Shown here: positions 4,524 to 5,309 of the stretch, in pieces
Numbering within the stretch: the first letter of the stretch is position 1
Layout of the letters: every line of letters begins with the position of its first letter
Source: Candidatus Saccharibacteria bacterium UBA4727
GTDB taxonomy: Bacteria; Patescibacteriota; Saccharimonadia; Saccharimonadales; Saccharimonadaceae
Direction of reading: 5' to 3'
Assembly: GCA_002404195.1 (NCBI GenBank)
Contig: DHJF01000028.1
Coordinates: 5,606-10,914, forward strand
Length of the DNA: 5,309 nucleotides
Made by a program: the position numbers and the translations under genes
The notes under the pieces: generated by a model
Database searches by the model: none
Seen by the model: only the letters and a program-made list of their open reading frames with translations
Told to the model about the DNA's origin: nothing

Positions 4524-5139
4524 ATTTAATGTAGACCTCTACGGCGAGCGCATCACTGGTGACGGTACTACTGTTTGTGCCTTTGGACAGACCGACGCGA
4601 GAGATTTGCATTTTTGTTAAGTTTTGCTCAACGGAACGAATAAACACGAGCAAATTATTATAGCTCACTGGGTTGCTAATCGTGACGGTGACAGAAGTAG
4701 ATTTGACGCCGGTAGGAGCGGCTGCCGGGCTATTTGCGCCACCGGCGGCTGGAGCAGCGGCAGCTGGGGCGGCAACGGCAGCCACAGCTGAGAAATCGAT
4801 GTTTGTAATGGAAATACCCGCCTTGGTCGCATAGCCGTTGAGATCGCCAATGATCTGATCTTGGTACTGGTAGCTTTGGCTATCGGCAACGATACTATTG
4901 GTACGGCTAATGACATCTTTATCGGCTGCAAGTATTTTTTGAATTTTTTGGAGGGTTTGAAGATTATCCTGGCTCGCGTTGGCGTCGACAACTATATGGC
5001 TTGTATCGACAGCCACAGCATGGAGCTGGCCTTGAACATAAATAAAGCTGATAACACCAACCGCGGCAATCATAAACAGCGAGATGGACAGGATGAGTCG
5101 GAGGCTTGTCGCGGTGAGCTTTTTGGATTTGGCGGTCAT
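4522..5139 (-). CDS. pilO: Type IV pilus assembly protein PilO-like
   Basis: PilO pairs with PilN in the inner membrane and links the pilus motor platform to the outer parts of the machine. This 205-residue protein has the PilO/GspM layout: a basic cytoplasmic N terminus (MTAKSKKLTATSLR), one transmembrane helix (about 13-36), a helical coiled-coil-like region (about 45-105, with QDNLQTLQKIQKILAADKDV), and a C-terminal alpha/beta domain (about 148-205). That domain includes SVTVTISNPVSYNNLLVFIR, typical of PilO, and ends in the strand ALAVEVYIK. The two halves are joined by an unusual Ala/Pro/Gly-rich linker (about 117-145, e.g. AAPAAAAPAAGGANSPAAAP). The start codon overlaps the stop of the PilN-like gene as ATGA, and an AAAGG about ten bases upstream may help ribosome binding. 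Family assignment rests on architecture and neighbours, since sequence identity in this family is low. Confidence 0.82.
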   Translation of the reverse strand: MTAKSKKLTATSLRLILSISLFMIAAVGVISFIYVQGQLHAVAVDTSHIVVDANASQDNLQTLQKIQKILAADKDVISRTNSIVADSQSYQYQDQIIGDLNGYATKAGISITNIDFSAVAAVAAPAAAAPAAGGANSPAAAPTGVKSTSVTVTISNPVSYNNLLVFIRSVEQNLTKMQISRVGLSKGTNSSTVTSDALAVEVYIK

Positions 5140-5309
5140 TTGGCGATACCTTTTTTGATAGTCACACTTAAGTTGACGGTTACGGGATATTCAGCGCCGA
5201 CGCCGCCGGCGGAGGTTGACGTGATACTCGTAAAGTGGACGTCCGAGAAAAGCGGTGAAGCCTGGAAGGAGTTTTTGAGTGCGATAGCGCTATCGTAGGA
5301 TTTGGTGTT
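5136..5309 (-). CDS. pilN: Type IV pilus assembly protein PilN-like, C-terminal end (5' truncated by window)
   Basis: The minus strand is open from the window edge (5309) to a TGA at 5138-5136, giving the last 57 residues of a gene that starts outside the window. The sequence contains SYDSAIALKNSFQASPLFSD, then VHFTSIT and later AEYPVTVNLSVTIKKGIAK. This matches the end of PilN proteins, where a helix is followed by a 'SPLFxDV' turn and two beta-strands of the ferredoxin-like periplasmic domain. PilN binds PilM in the cytoplasm and PilO in the membrane. The TGA overlaps the PilO-like ATG as ATGA, consistent with coupled translation of two partners. The membrane helix and PilM-binding N terminus are out of view. 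Confidence 0.75.
   Translation of the reverse strand, partial: NTKSYDSAIALKNSFQASPLFSDVHFTSITSTSAGGVGAEYPVTVNLSVTIKKGIAK

Noticed and set aside
4861..5298. Plus-strand open frame of 145 codons opposite the pilN/pilO genes
   Set aside because: It is the antisense shadow of two well-supported genes coupled by ATGA; its product has no recognisable domain and no promoter or ribosome binding site was seen.
1..5309. CRISPR array, tRNA, rRNA, insertion sequence or prophage remnants
   Set aside because: No regularly spaced repeats, cloverleaf-like segments, rRNA stretches, transposase-like frames or terminal inverted repeats were seen; the window is almost fully accounted for by cellular genes.
1..5309. 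Alternative genetic code with UGA as glycine (SR1/Gracilibacteria)
   Set aside because: TGA ends the PilN-like and PRC-barrel genes at sensible positions with ATGA overlaps, and no gene contains an in-frame TGA.

Overview
The window is compact, gene-dense bacterial DNA with roughly balanced base composition. It looks like a Candidatus Patescibacteria (CPR) genome, most likely Ca. Saccharibacteria (TM7). That placement is inferred from the style of the proteins (an epsilon-like carboxylase small protein, a CPR-type PH-domain membrane protein, short divergent pilus proteins) and from the gene neighbourhood, not from a marker gene. TAA, TAG and TGA all end genes here, so the genetic code is standard, and the UGA=Gly code of SR1/Gracilibacteria is excluded.

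Layout, left to right. The plus strand opens with the C-terminal 75 residues of ruvB (Holliday-junction helicase). A 74-bp gap follows, holding a strong imperfect palindrome and a promoter. Next is a 246-residue two-pass membrane protein with a bacterial PH domain. Convergent to it, with 3 bp between the stop codons, is an orphan type IV prepilin on the minus strand. A 150-bp divergent intergenic region separates that pilin from recA, with an extended -10 promoter on each side. recA (346 aa) ends in an intrinsic terminator, and recX (218 aa) follows from its own promoter.

The right half is entirely minus strand and reads leftward: the end of a PilN-like gene, a PilO-like gene (ATGA overlap), a 94-aa single-pass membrane protein (possibly PilP-like), a double PRC-barrel protein with its own promoter, and a 90-aa protein resembling the epsilon subunit of actinobacterial acyl-CoA carboxylases (ATGA overlap). 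The last gene's 3' end overlaps the 3' end of recX by 26 bp in convergent orientation.

Functionally the window joins homologous recombination (RuvB, RecA, RecX) to type IV pilus inner-membrane assembly (PilN, PilO, a small membrane protein, one pilin). The most notable signals are: (1) four genes whose -10 boxes end only 6-7 bp before the ATG with no clear Shine-Dalgarno sequence, implying leaderless mRNAs; (2) a 24-bp dyad in the promoter of the PH-domain gene, flanked by an almost concentric outer inverted repeat; (3) the carboxylase-epsilon-like small protein coupled to a PRC-barrel gene without any carboxylase gene in view. I found no mobile element, CRISPR array, tRNA or rRNA.
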